From the NCBI GenBank assembly GCA_013399015.1, contig VWZX01001949.1, forward strand, positions 496,001 to 560,000: DNA of 64,000 nucleotides, given 5' to 3'. The stretch comes from Galbula dea. Lineage: Eukaryota; Chordata; Aves; Piciformes; Galbulidae. Below the pieces are notes generated by a model. The model did not search any database, was not told the origin of the DNA, and saw only the letters and a program-made list of their open reading frames with translations. The translations under genes were made by a program, and so were the position numbers. This document shows positions 11,001 through 24,058 of this stretch, piece after piece. Positions within the stretch are counted from its first letter, which is position 1. Every line of letters starts with the position of its first letter.

Positions 11001-13280
11001 GTTCCAGGATATTCCCTCAACTTCTTTGTTCCTCACTATGACCATACTTCTCTCTCTTCTTCTCATCCTATCCACCTTCAAACAAAAGCATCTTGCAAAA
11101 CTAAACAGAAAACCTCCCACATAGGCTTTTTTCCCCTATGAAATATTCTATCTGCAGAGGTGTTTATTGGCTCAGCTCTGATCAGAGGTGGGACTGACAC
11201 TGAAGCAGGGGGAGCTTTCCCAAAACTTCAGGCACAAACCAGCACACATTAAGTGACATAGATGTGTCATGTTAACAGACAAGACCCTGACCTGGAAGTC
11301 TGCCTGCCCCAGTGTTTCAGGCCTTTACTGAACTCATTAGACCAAATTGTCTAAAATCTGAAATTGGAAAAAAATGCATGGCTGCAAGAAGGAGTAAGGT
11401 CACTTAGTGAAGTACAACATTAAAAGCTAGGTCACTTGGCTGAATTCATGTGGGAGGTCTTGTTGATTAATTTCAACATCTGCCCTTATAGCAGGGATGA
11501 TGATTCCCTCTGCTATTCTCCCATAGCAAAATCAAGCTTTATCACACAATTACCCAAGCTGCAACAGTTTTTTATTATTATTTTATTTTTGTGTTAACCC
11601 TGGAAGGTCTGCAATGGGCTGCCACCCACAAGCAGCTATGCACAAGTATGACAGGCTGTCACCCAAAGTTTACAGGACTACTCTGAACTTCAGGGACGCC
11701 ACATTCTAATTTTCAGCCCTGCTGTACCACACGGAGAAGTAGTTACTTCTGTTCCTCTACCAGCTTTTGGTGTTTCTTATTTTGCCATTAGACAGTTCTG
11801 ACAAACTTTAAGGCAAGCTCTTACTCTTACTGGGAGCACAGGGGTTAAATTTCCTGTTCCTTGGGCTGAGTTTGGCAGACATATGCCTATTCTGTTTCAA
11901 TTGTGCCATTTCTCTCCCAGGGCATGCACAATCACAGCTGTGAATGAGTTGCAGGCTTAAATTTTTAATGCTGGAGGCTATTCCTAGCTACCTCTTCAAC
12001 ATTACCACCTCCACTGCATCCTATAATGTACCCATGGAGACATCTTGGGTTCACTTAATTGGAACACCATTTACATTTGTCTTTCTGGTTTGTTTGTGTC
12101 ATCAAATTCTTAAATGGAGTCTTGCCAAGGCCTGGTAATAAGTTTAGTTTTCTTTGCTTATCTGTTTTGGGAAAAAAGAATATTCAAACCACATTGTCTT
12201 CAAACTGTTGCAAAAGAAAGATGAATAAAAGAGTTCTTAACCCAGAATGAAAGACATTCAATTAATAAGGGGAAAAATACTGCTGTTTATTAATGGCTGG
12301 ATAGAAAATGGTTGCTGTGATTTATTTAATGGGGTGAGCTGACCTCAAGGTATAGTTTTCCAGGGCATTGTACAAATACAGAGTAAGAAGCAGCCTCTGA
12401 ACTGAAGAAAACCTAAATAGAAAAGAGATTCAAAAAAATAGAGGCAGGGGAATCATCCCTGCTTTACAGGTTTGAGGGAGAGAAGAGGTAAAGAACTATC
12501 CCACAATGGACACCAGAGAAATACAGAGTTGAGTGGGAGAAGTAAAACACTGTCTCTTCTTATGTGACATTGTGCAAAGTCATTAGGAGCACTTATTGTA
12601 GAAGAATTTAACTCCTGTTATAGCCTTAGGAAGTGTCATCCTCTCAGTCTCCCAATAAAGAAAAATTAAAAAATTCCTAGTTTAATGACACTATTAGAAA
12701 CAACATTTGTAGCATATTGACCACACTTAAAATGAGTTAGAATTTCACAATGTAGTCTCCTGGTAATTATCCCTCAACTGAGATTGATTATTAGATGCAT
12801 TACTTTATCTCTCTAACTTCCAAATTACAATACAGTAAGGCAATATCTCAGTCCTCAGGGAGATCAGAAAGGAAACCAACAAGCCATTTAATTGTCAAAT
12901 CCCCAAAATCAAAAAGTCTGAGAGAGGCCATTAGCAAAGAGGAAGCACTGGAGAATATAATTCTATTTCTTGGCTTGTCTTTTTCACCCATAACGCTGGA
13001 GCAGTGAGGAAAGGCTCTCCTACAGCTAGAATGGATTTCATTGAGATTTATGTTATAATTTGGCAGGATCTTGTTTCTCAGGTAAATCTTCTCATTGAAT
13101 GATTCCTGATAATGATAAACTTACTGAATCTCTGTGCTACATGACCACATTAAAGAAGAATATAGAGAAAAATTCAGGATAATGGGAGGACCCAACTGGT
13201 AAAATGAAGTCTGTTTGGTGTCCTCAGTAAAGGAGAGAGCTTGACAAACAAGGGAGAGTCTAGAAGAAAGAAGCCAGGTT
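8019..13280. other. Unique non-coding stretch, no gene recognised
   Basis: About 5.3 kb. The longest open frames (115 codons at 9386-9733 plus, 101 codons at 9121-9426 minus) overlap one another on opposite strands and have no family features. A MIR-like trace is noted at 12430-12540. No other interspersed repeat was recognised. Confidence 0.55.
12430..12540. repeat. Possible MIR/CORE-SINE-like trace
   Basis: The run CCCTGCTTTACAGGTTTGAG, followed by purine-rich sequence and AAAGAACTATCCCACAATGG, follows the order of the MIR core (a 'ccattttacagatgagg' block, then 'aagtgacttgcccaaggtc'). Divergence is high and the family assignment is tentative. Confidence 0.3.
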
Positions 13281-13632
13281 GGTTAAGGGGCTGTAACACA
13301 TGATGTAGCAGAGATATATCCTGGAGTAAAGGCTTAGGAGGGCCATGATGTCTTCGGTCTAATAGATGGCTAAGCAGCAGATGGAGACAGAACTTCCCAG
13401 AGTTGCACACAGAAAAGACATCTGGAAAATGGTGCAAGCTGTGGGACAGGAAACATAAATATTAAAACAGAGACCTAGAGAGGTTGTGAGATCTTCATCC
13501 ATGGAGTTACCAGAAACTCAAGTGGACAACACCCTCGGAAACCTCTTACAACTTTGAAGTTGCCCTGGTTTCGAGCAGAAGCAGGTAGATGACCTACAGA
13601 AACAATTTCCAATATCTTATTCTGTGTTTTGA
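13281..13632 (+). mobile_element. CR1 LINE 3' end, old and degraded
   Basis: Sense-strand CR1 remnant. The left part retains the spacing of the ORF2 C-terminal region: a 'gttaaggggctgtaacac' block, then a 'tggagtaaaggcttaggagg' block, then 'gtgcaagctgtgggacagga'. The frame is destroyed by indels. The right part is clearer: GAGAGGTTGTGAG, then TTTGAAGTTGCCCTGGTTTC, GTAGATGACCTACAG and a worn ATTCTGTGTTTTG tail. It appears to be the same 3' UTR type as the copy at 7860-8018. The left boundary is approximate. Confidence 0.78.
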
Positions 13633-14361
13633 TATTCAACGTGATGGTTGGAACATCATTTTATCATATTCCCATTGCTCTTTTTCCAGGTTTCACTAGC
13701 TCTGCTTGAGTTATTTGTTAATTCTAAGGAAGATGCTTTGTCCCATGTCTAGAATTTGACAGGACTGTAAGGCACTGGAGTGTCACAGTGTTTTTCATAT
13801 ATATGTATTTATGCAGCATATACAAGCATCAGCTCATATTAGGACAACATTGAACCTGTTTATGGTTTTGTCTCCTAAAATTGTTGCAGCTGGTCCTGAC
13901 CTGAGAGAGACAAACATACAAAGGCATGTTAAACAGAATTTAAAGAGAGTTTTGCTGAAATACTTTGACTTCATCTCATTTTACTCTGCATATGTCAGCC
14001 TACAGTCCTGTTATCTCATCCAACATCTACTTTCCTGTCAGATGTCTTTAAGGACTCTACTAAGCCTTGATGTCTCCATCCCTTTCAAGAGAGAACAACT
14101 AAGCAGCAGAGTGTTACCTCAATAGCTATTGTCGCACAAATAGTAATGCTGGAAATATTATGGAACTTGGATGAAGGAAGCTGTAATATCTACATTGAAA
14201 AAATAGATTAAGTAGATTTCAGTAACACTTTGGGAAATGTGTTCTATCATTTGAAATTGCTCTCTTGCCCCCATTCACATAGAGTATACTGCAGTGAACT
14301 CTGCTAAATTTCACATCATAACAAAATAACAGCCCTATCTGTAATTGCACATGATTACATG
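13633..14361. other. Unique non-coding DNA
   Basis: No gene recognised. A 104-codon open frame at 13811-14125 (plus) has no similarity I recognise. The block lies between a CR1 remnant and the candidate LTR. Confidence 0.5.
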
Positions 14362-14699
14362 TGTTAGGGGGTGAAGCGCAGAAAGTAGAAAAGCTTCACA
14401 AGGAAATTCTTGGGGTTATTTCAAATATAGAATTTATTAGGAAAATGCAAATATAAGCAAAAATAAGAGGAAAAATAGGAGTCTGGATTTTCAGTTGAAA
14501 TTCAGCAGATTTCAGCTGTCACACCATTGAAGCATACATCTGCAAAAACATTCAACTACTTTACACCAACTATAGATAGACTGAATAGCCAAAGCTGTGG
14601 AAACAATTTCAACACAGGAAGTGGTTTCTCTGCTCTTTCAAAAGCAAAAGGTGGGTTTCAGGAAGAGAGAGATCTTTCTTAAGTTGCAAGCTATTTGTG
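14362..14699 (-). mobile_element. Candidate solo LTR of an endogenous retrovirus (minus strand)
   Basis: On the minus strand the segment ends CTTCACCCCCTAACA at 14362, the usual CA terminus of a retroviral LTR. About 70 bases upstream of that end is CCTAATAAATTC, a polyadenylation signal at the spacing expected for R-U5. The proposed limits are flanked by a 5-bp direct repeat ACATG (14357-14361 and 14700-14704). Against this, the other end lacks the expected TG start, a 5-bp repeat is weak evidence on its own, and I cannot name the family. No internal viral coding sequence is present. The 3' boundary is more reliable than the 5' one. Confidence 0.42.
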
Positions 14700-15110
14700 A
14701 CATGGCAGGAACAAGTATATAGTTAATGTGGTTTTGTGGGTAAACAGACTATGGTGATAAAGCACTTTACATCTATCTAGACATACTCAGAGTAGAATAG
14801 TGGAACCATGTTATTTGCAAATTCAAAGAGTTATGCTGTAAAACTGTCTCAACATCAGCATACAATTCTCATTTTGTCTCTTGATTTTTGTCTCTGAGGT
14901 CAAGAGACTGATCTGATCATTGCATCTGAGAAGGTATGAATTAGAATCCCAGTAGTATTGTAATATCTTTGTAATCTTAGTTACTCAGTTTATAATAATG
15001 TTTTCTCTAGCTGCAGAACTTTCTCTGCTGCAAAGTTCTGGGTCCTTTTCACTGAGATAAATGGCAACAGCCAGATTTTTATTTCTTTTTACTTTTATTT
15101 TTTTCCATGC

Positions 15111-15160
15111 CATAGAATCATAGAATTATCAGTGTTGGAAGGGACCTTAGAGGTCATCAC
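15111..15160 (-). mobile_element. CR1 LINE 3' tail fragment
   Basis: About 50 bases beginning with CATAGAATCATAGAATTATC and continuing GTTGGAAGGGACCTTAGAGG, the minus-strand form of the CR1 3' terminus. Nothing CR1-like continues rightwards, so this is either an extremely short 5'-truncated insertion or the rest has decayed. Confidence 0.85.
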
Positions 15161-18100
15161 TATGTCATCACTATTCAGCAGGGTACTTTAATGTTGATCT
15201 CATGCATGTTGTAGAACTGCTTGTAGAATAATAATCTTAATTATGTGGTAAAAAGAGGCCACAAACATAATGGTGATTAAGACCCCAAACAGGCAACTCA
15301 CAAAATGATACACACAGCTGATTTGGTTTTTTGTTTGATTCTGAGTAAAAAATATATATAGGTGTGCAAGACAGAATTTATTCTGAGTTATTGCACCATG
15401 TCAATGTACAAGTGCAGGACATGGACTAATCAGTGTGTGGTTATTTGTGTTGTATATATTGACTATTGATGAGCTCTGTAGCCAAGGCCACCTGCATTAA
15501 GAGAATCAACTAGAACAGTTAACCTAATAAAGATCTTTGACCAATGAACAATAATAAAGTATATTGCTAATATTAATTAGCTTTGCTGTTAAGCAGGCTA
15601 TGTGTTTTAAGGTTTTCAGCCATCCCTTCACATTGATAAAGCTACCCACCTTTCTTAAATGAAAAAAGCCCACACAAACAGAAAGGGTGCATAGGATTCT
15701 CTACAAAGCCAACAACTGTTGCAAGCCAGTTAGTGGCAAAAGCAGCCTACTGAAGACATTCAACTTTACTGAGTGTAGCAATACATCACAGTTCTCACTG
15801 AAATGCTCAGACCAGCTACCCTACTCTCAGTAATCTTTAAAGCTATTTATATATAACCCAGATTGCTTCATTATTTTACCTCTAAGGAGCACAGTTTAAT
15901 GCTTGAGTGCTTTGCAATTTTGCCATTCAGACAGCAGATTAAGTTTATAATGACTAGCTTAATTTTTACAGGCTGTAGCATGTATTTGGTCTGAAAGATA
16001 CCCCTGGCAATATGAGACTTTAGATGACTATGATGTTTCAATAAAGATGGATGCAGTTAGATACCTTCTTAAAGTAATATTTTGGCTGATTATATGACTT
16101 CATGTTCTTTCTGGACATTGAAGTATGTAATTTATAACACTTTTTTTCTTGGGGTTTGAAAAGGCAGAGATCTCTGAACTGCATGCAGAGTTAGGAACAA
16201 TTTTGCCCTCAATTTCTTGTGCCACAGACAGATTATAAGTGGACAAGGAATCTGCACTGAACCCCTTAAAAATGTGAAGTACTATGGGAAAAGATAATCA
16301 AAACCTCATTTTAAATGTTACATTTTGTCTCAGTTTTACCTCTGAAAAAAACCCTGAACCAACCCAAATCTGAACAAAACACCAGAGAAACCCAAGATTA
16401 GCTGAAGTAACCTTGTCAAGGCTTGAGTATTCACAGTGTGTCTGCAGGGTAAGCCTGGTTCTAAGGTTATTCCCAGATCTGTGCAAAGCTGACAGTAGAA
16501 GCAGCACTTGTTTCCCCTTGAACTCTGAAGGAGGGAGGCCTCGATTTACAGCCATGGTGGTGCCTTAGATGGGAGGCATAGGGTGAATTCGTCTGTGAGT
16601 AAGTCCTGGATTGAATGAAATTCAAACTGAAGTTGTTCACTCCCCAGACAGGTTGGAAAAGTATCCCAGGCCAGAAAGAAAGAGACAAAGTCTGCAGTGA
16701 CAAAAATCCATTTGGGTTTATGTTCAATCCCTTTTAAGCCACTCTCATACCAAGTAAGTACTGCCAGTTGCCAAGTACTTTCACACTGGGATTCTGTGCT
16801 TCCTTTTTCTTCATCAGTACAAATTAAAAAAAAAAGTCATCAGGTGAACATAACTGTGAAAACCTCTGTGTGCTTTTGCTCAACAGACTTAATGCTTACT
16901 TTAAAAAAGAAGTAATTTAATGTCAGACCTCGTATTGGAAAATATGAAAAAGTTATGTTTGAGAAAGATTTTGGGGGAAAATAGATCATTTCCCACAGTC
17001 TCTGAGCTTCTCCAACAACTTTGAGTAAAACCCACTGAAAATTATATAACTTTTCTCTCTCAGTGGTTTGGATTTCACTAGCTGACATCTGTTCTTAACA
17101 ACAGATGCAATAAAACTACCTATCCCAAGAAAGTCAAACCCTTATGTTTATTGTAATAAAGCAGAAGGATTTATTATTTGGTGTAAAAAGTTTTTATGGT
17201 TCACTATAATTCTTAAATTTAAAGTGTTTCTTAACTTTGAGCCAGAAGCAATAAAAGTAAAGAGATGGCCTATTATTACCACTATTTCTCAGTAGATTTT
17301 AAAGAACATTCCAAAGGTGGTATCAATTTTAGGATGGTCACTAATTATCTTTTGGAATGATTTTTCAATGGAAGAAAGATTTATTGTTAAATCATAGTTT
17401 TTCTACTCTCTGTGAGGAAAACAGAAAAGATAAGTCCTTATACAGTCACCAAAAAAGCTTTTGTAATTTCAGTGTACACACAGAGCATGAAATCACACAA
17501 GAGTCTTCCAAGCAGTTAATTGGAAGGTTACAGTAATATCTAGAGCTCTGCTCAAATGCTCAGGCAAAATTCATCTCGAAGAAGGCTTCGTTCTATGTAG
17601 TAAAGGTACCACTATGATAAGTTCTTTTTAGAAACCAAGCCTGAAAGAAAACATAGAGATGTTTACTTCTTCAGGAGATACTTTGTTAACTTTTTAAGGA
17701 GATACTTTGTTAACTTTTTAAAAGATCTCTCCTCTTTTAGGAATGTTGCAAAAAGATGTGTGCACGCAATGCAAACAAACACATTGATGCACCTGGTCAA
17801 AAGCAATCAGCTCAGAGAGGTCAGCTCTTGCAAGACAAAACCGAACGTTTGAAGCTGTGTGTTTGTTCCTGGAGAGAAGAAAATGCTGCATAGTGATGTA
17901 ATATTTGTTTTCTGGACAACAGCAGAACTGCTGGTTTGCTTGAGCATTACTACTCCAGACCTGGTGGATTGAATGATTCCAAATGTCAGTCTGAGCAGTG
18001 AAAGTCCACTGTCAAAGGGAAAATATGAGTTCAGGGTTCAGATCCTGGTCATGGAAAATGTTAGAGATGACTTTAGAGAGGGCTTGCCAGCTCCCCTTAT

Positions 18101-21100
18101 TATTTATTGCCAGACACAATACTGGACAAGGGCATAGCCCAAGCAGGATCTCTAAACTAAAGCCAGAAAGTGGACTGCGTTCAAACTGCACTTATTTACC
18201 TTAATAAATAAGCCAAGTACATCTACTCCTAGTGCTCAAGTCACCTCTTTTATAGTGTTGACAACACAAGGGGTATCTGACAGAGTTTTCTCTAAAAGCA
18301 ACCTGGCTGCAGCTAGTTCAATCTTTCCACGTACCCATCAGCTATCAGCAGCTAAGTTCAGATAGCAGGCTCTTAATAGTGATGGTGATGAGGTGGTGTA
18401 TAATGCCTTTTCACCTCTGCCTGACTAGGAACCTGCTTGGTTTTATGTAAAAAGAAGGCATCATTCCAGACTGGGAAGTCACTGAGAGTGATCAGGTTGG
18501 GAAAATATATCAGGGGTATTCTCTGACTCTAGCTGCAACTTTAGAGTCTTCTAAAAAGGGAGGTATTTTGCTACTTAAAGCAAACCAACACACTGTAGAA
18601 GAATCTAGGAGACAGCAGAGATTGTCTAAAACCACAGAAATGAGGATTTGAGTAACAAGGGAATGAGAGTTTTGTGTGCATGTGATAAATTTCTGGAGTA
18701 GTGATGCTAAACTTGATTCCACAGGCTTACCAGGTAAAATCTCACTGTACTTTAAGACTTCAAGGGCTCTTGGATCCTCATGCTAGTGGGTCAGCCTACA
18801 AGTGGTAGGTAGGTTCTTTTTTGGAAGTAATTTTGCAGTCACCCTGAAAGCAGTGTGGTATCAGCAGAAAAGCAGGTCTTTGCACTGCAGTCACAATTAA
18901 TGTACTCTCTGCTGCAATCAATTACATTTAATGATGCATTAGGTCATAATAAAATTGGGAAACTATAAAATAATTTCCCCATTGTTGTAACTTGATACAT
19001 TTTAGGTCTCAAGGAAAGGTAGGGCACCTTTTGTACTTTTTTGGGGGGAAGAAAGTCCATATGGTTGAGGTAGAAAGCCATGAAAAAAGAAAAAGATAAC
19101 AAGGTTACTGGGAATTGTTAGTACTTTTTCTCTGCACTGATCATGAGAGTGCTGAATTAAGAAAATGGCATTTAGAAAGTTCTTCTGTTAATTGGGAATA
19201 CCCTCCTTGCCTCTGTATAGTAGCATTCCCTCTGAGGTTTCTATGCCACCAGGCAAGGCTTTTAGGAAGTCATGATGACATACAAACAGACTATGCTAAA
19301 TTAAACTGATTAATCCATCAATGAATATTTTTAGCTGCTTAGTTTTGGCTGGCAGCAAGTTCTAATAGATATCTAATCAGCAACCAAAGTCCAAACATCT
19401 GAGAAGTCTGAATCATTGGGGAAAGTATGATACAAAAAATCTTCACTCAAAGACCATATGACACACCAGATTCCATGGGATGGGGATTTTGTTCAGAATA
19501 GTCCTTCCTGAAACATGGGGCAAAACCACCCCAAATCCAACATCTGAATCACCCTGGTAGAAGGTTCAGGTAGGAAAGTTTGGACATGAGAATTTATTGT
19601 TATTCCCATGTATTAGCCTGTACAGTTCAGGATTGCCAGGATTTTGATTCCATGGCCCTCAGTTGACATGAAAAATATTTCTACTGCATTTCTGCATTTT
19701 GTTCATGGGTATAAGCAATGTAGATAAGGGGAGTTAAAAATCAAATGTGATCATCAAATAATTTGGACATGCAGAGTTGACTCACTTTTCCTGCCCTGGA
19801 ACACCAAAAGACATTATCTCACTGTCTGGCACGGGGAAAAGTGCAATGAAGGACTGAGACCAATTGGAAACACTAGCTTGAGCAGTTGCAGAGAGGGTAG
19901 GTGGAAATATCATTCAGTTGTTGAATATTGGTTCACACAGTTTGGATTTTAGTTTTGTATTTTCTATAAAAGCATGGAGTTTGGAGGAGCAGAATGTTTC
20001 TAAGGGCCATCAAATGTCAATCAATAAGGAACAGAACATGCTAAAATAAATAAAATCACAATCTTGTTCCAATGCTCTCCCATAACTTAACCTCATCTGA
20101 ACTAAAATGCTGAGGTTGAAAAATTTGTTAGTTGGCTTTCTTTGCCCTCTTGGATCTCTTTCAGACTTGAAGATTCTTGCAGCACTTTTAAAGAGTTTCC
20201 AATATTTGTAAAATTAAAAACCTTTGAGATGTTGAAGGAAGGTAAGATACCTATTTGAAGTACATAGATGGCTTATTCATGCCTATTTATGAAAGTCTAT
20301 TTAGAGACCTTGTCCTTGCTTCTAACATCCACCTCCTGCTTATTTGTCCCTGAAAAGCAGCACATTGTACCTTCAGACAAGAAAAGGAACATTTCCTAAA
20401 AATTCTTGCCTAGTTATTACAAGACACAGAGGAGTTTCTTTTTCCTGTGAAACACTCTCCACAATCTATTATCCAATATCATGTACTAGGCACTTCAATA
20501 AGCTAGAATGATGACATATTTATAAAATTACTTTTTTCTGCAAGAAATTGCTGACATCAAGAAATCCAGACACCATGTGGAATAAGAGGATTCCACTGAA
20601 GAAACATATACTTCAGACACTCCCCACAAACATAAGTAAATGAGGCAATTTCCCCCAGTGAACCCAACAGGAAATATTTGCCCTGGCAACGTCCCAGAAC
20701 AGGAGAGCACTTAAGGGTAATTGCCTCTGGCTGGAGACGAAAAGTATGTCTTAAGCAGCTATCCTGCTGACCCTCCCCATGTAGCCCCTGTACTGTTGTG
20801 TCTGTTTAGGATAGTGCCCTCTTTGTGCCACTGCTCCCTTCTCTCTCATTTCCCAGCACCTTGCTGTCTCTGGTTCCTACTCAGGACACAGTCACATTTA
20901 GGTGAAGTGCAAGGTCAGGATCTCCAGGCTTTTCCCTCTCCTGCAGTAATTAAAGGTCCTTTGGTACTGAATAAAGATATTGTTTTACCTCTTTATTGTT
21001 TCTTCCTATCCAGGACAACTTCATTCTCCAGTCTCACTTCAAGGAGTTCAATTCATTACGAACCAGAAGCAATAGGCTGAAAATCAAGGCCTTTTATTAA

Positions 21101-23111
21101 TTTTTTCCCACATGCCAGAATTCCTTTCCTGTGTAATCCAGTGACACAAGAGCTAATTATTTGCTTCTTGGAAGTGTGGTAAAGATAATGAAAGTTTGTT
21201 TTTCTTTTATTCCTATTCTTGAATGAGTTGTAAATAAACCTTCCAAAGTATCCATCCTGTCTTTAACATTGTCTGTGAAAATTAACTATGTCTCTTCCTC
21301 CAGTTCATCAGTAGATGGTGGCAAAGAGTTCTGGCTCATCTGAGTTTCAGACCCCAGGAGCTACACAAATATGACAATAACAACAACTGATGGGTAATAT
21401 TTTGGCATCTGCTGCAGTCCTTAACTTCAGCTGCTCCAGCAGTGTGTGAATGAACCTGTTGCAACTTTTAGTGGCCTTCCCACAAGGAAAGATTTGTGAG
21501 ATCACAGAATCTTTTGCAGGCATAATTTCCAGGTAGCCCTTATCTTCCTGTGGCCTCCAGACCTTTATTTCTCTGACTGAATTCAGGGAGTTCACCTGTC
21601 TTCTCTAGGCACTTCTTTTCTTGCCATTGTCATTATTTACTCTGCACCTGAGTTATTTAACTGTGAGGTGCACTCAGGGGTATGTTGTGTATGAATAATG
21701 GCACAGAACACAATTATATTGCAAGTTACATTATTTTATAATTAGGAAATAAAATGAAAACTATTTGTCTACACAAGAAAATTATAAAAAAGCATACTTG
21801 GTCTTCTACATGCAAAATCTCATCAGAGAAATAATTATCTTTTGAAATTACAAGCACTGCACTTGAATTCCCAACAGCATCTTACAGCACAGACCAGAGT
21901 TTCATTATTACAGTTTCATGGTGTTCTAAGATCACTAATCTTAAAACCTTTATTTGGGATTATAATACAGATTATATTTTTTCATGGTCAAAAAATACAT
22001 TGCAATTTTGTATCAGCAATGTACAAATAACTAGACTAAATTAGCATTTTAAGCTTTACTTGTGGCAGATCACAGCATGTGTCTGCAGTCTGTCCCTTAG
22101 CAACACAGCTTGGGGAACACATAGAATTGTGGGTGCCTCCAGTATTGGCAAGAATAAAACTGGTGAAAATTTATGGGGTAAACAATAACACTGCTCCTAA
22201 CCCTAAGTATGTTTCCTAGTTCTGCCACCAGCCTGAATTGTAAACTGACATCTGTGACAAGGAGAAATAGCAAATACCAGTTTTATTTCCAATGTGGTTA
22301 TGTCTCTTATTTTTTTCTTCCCATCTCTTTATAGCCATCACAATGTTGTGAAGCACAGCTTCCTCAATCATTCAAACCAGTCTTGGGATTGAAAGTTAAA
22401 GTCTTTTTCTCTCAAAAAGAAATACAAGCAGTGAGAGTTGATCTATAGTGAAATACCCATCTACATTAACAGCTTTTCAATGCTATTTTCAATGATAACA
22501 TTTACATTCATTTTAAATACTTCAGAGGAAGGGAGGAATGTTACTGTGCACAGCTGATAATTGCAGAACACTTGACTGCAGAGAGGAAAGCAAAGATGGT
22601 GTTTAACTGCACAGGAAACAGGGCAGGAAGCTGTACAGAAGATCTAATAAAATAGAGAGATCCAGGCATGTATTCAGACATCTGCTGCAGTGTAAAACCT
22701 GAGAGCAGAGATTCTGGATACAGAGATCAGAAAGGCTCAGCCCACTTAGTGTGGATGGGGGACAGAGAATGGGGGGCTTTTATGAAACATTGAATAGTAA
22801 AAGTGTCAGTCATACAACAAGGGGACTTTCAATTCAAAGCTTAGAAAAGTAAACCTGAACAATGCATAATTAATCTGAGGCATATTGTCACCACATTTCA
22901 CCCATAGCCAGCAGCTTAGAGGAATGTAAAAAGAAGCCCAAGTGTTAGTTAGGCAGTGCAAATATTAATTGGGTGCCTGACAATGAAATACACAATGGGT
23001 TTAGTCTTTAATTATAGATCTGCAGTCTGATTTTTGCCCAGGATCACTGCCTTAAGGATGGAGAAGATGGACCCAGGCAGGGAGAGATCTGTGCTTTTAA
23101 GTGCAGTTCAA
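15161..23111. other. Long unique non-coding stretch, no gene recognised
   Basis: About 8 kb without a supportable gene or interspersed repeat. The longest frame is 119 codons (20721-21080 plus), with no domain recognised. A perfect 24-bp tandem duplication lies at 17673-17720. The segments at about 18890-19010 and 22860-23050 are rich in AATTA/TAAT cores and could be conserved non-coding elements, but this cannot be shown here. Confidence 0.55.
17673..17720. repeat. Perfect 24-bp tandem duplication (two copies)
   Basis: The unit AGGAGATACTTTGTTAACTT plus four more bases occurs twice, back to back, with no mismatch (17673-17696 and 17697-17720). Perfect identity suggests a recent slippage or microduplication event. 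No third copy is present. Confidence 0.95.
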
Positions 23112-23240
23112 AACATAGTATTGTCTGAGCTGGAAGGGAGCCAATAGGATCATCGAGTCCAGCTCTTAAACCCATGAAGGACACCCCAAGAAGCACACCA
23201 TGTGCCTGAGAGCATCTGATACTTCATGTTTGAGAGTTTA
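23112..23240 (-). mobile_element. CR1 LINE 3' end fragment
   Basis: Minus-strand CR1 3' terminus. It starts with a worn tail, then GAGCTGGAAGGGAGCC, ATCATCGAGTCCAGCTCTTA, and the 3' UTR/ORF2-end segment containing GGACACCCCAAGAAGCACAC and CATGTGCCTGAGAGCAT. Similarity fades by about 23240. This tail subtype (with 'gtgcctgagagcat') differs from the other copies in the window. Confidence 0.85.
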
Positions 23241-23514
23241 TCTTTGCCCCCAAAAGAATGTTCTTCTAGTTTACAACCAATGTATTGTAACAATACTCAC
23301 ATTAAACTTTCTCATTCAAAGTCCTAGATGTTATACTCTGAGGGAGCATTGAGCCTTTGATACCAACTCCATGACCACTAGTGTTGATCAAATGGTAGCT
23401 CTTGTACTGGATTTGTCCATAAATAATCTTTCATTTTCTACAGAAAAGCACATTGAGTCAGGCCAGGCAGCAAACTGGACACAAAGAAGTAATGTATCCT
23501 TGTAACAATGAAAG

Positions 23515-24058
23515 TAAACCAGGCTCATAGCCACTCTGCAAGCCTGTAGCCAGCATATCAAGGGAAGTGATCATCCCACTCTACTACATGTTAGACTAGA
23601 CTTGGTCCTCTCAGGTCAAGAGGAGCCTTGAAGAACCAGAGATGACCAGATGAATAGATGATTGAAGAATTTGACACATTAAGAAAAGCTGAAAAATTGT
23701 TTTGTTAAAATTTAAAAAATATTGGTTTTGCTAAACCTAGAGAAGGAAAGAGGAAACTCTTGGGTCTTCTAATGCCTAGGAGGTAGTTGTAAGGAAGTGG
23801 AGGTGCTCTTTACACAGGGATGCATGGTGGCAGAACAGGAGCCAGTAGGCACAAGTTACTTCAGGGGAAATTTTATCTGGATACAGGGAAAAAATGCTTC
23901 ATTGCTAAACAGTTAAGCATTGGAATACATTGTCCAGAGAAGCGGGGGAAATATTCAAGAACTGGCATTATAAGGCCCTGGACAAGCTAACTTAAGGCCC
24001 TGCTTAGAAGGCTCTTCCAGATGATCTCCCCTTCTAAAACAGAATTTTATATAATTGA
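23515..24058 (+). mobile_element. CR1 LINE, degraded ORF2 C-terminus plus 3' end
   Basis: A sense-strand CR1 of about 540 bases in poor condition. The left part resembles the segment encoding 'SRGSDHPTLLH'-like sequence (CAGCATATCAAGGGAAGTGA, then a decayed 'cggcctcacctggagtactg' region). A GCTAAACCTAGAGAAGG piece corresponds to the 'LFSLEKRR' region, and ATTTTATCTGGATACAGGGA matches the 'RLDIRKNFF' region. The end has GCATTGGAATACATTGTCCA, CTTCCAGATGATCTCC and a worn tail. Many indels and stops mean the protein frame is lost. The left limit is approximate. Confidence 0.75.

Noticed and set aside
20721..21080. 119-codon plus-strand frame rich in Leu/Ser/Phe
   Set aside because: Composition follows a pyrimidine-rich strand; no domain or splice context supports it.
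22195..22206. CTAACCCTAAG as interstitial telomeric repeat
   Set aside because: Only about one and a half units of the telomeric motif; expected by chance.
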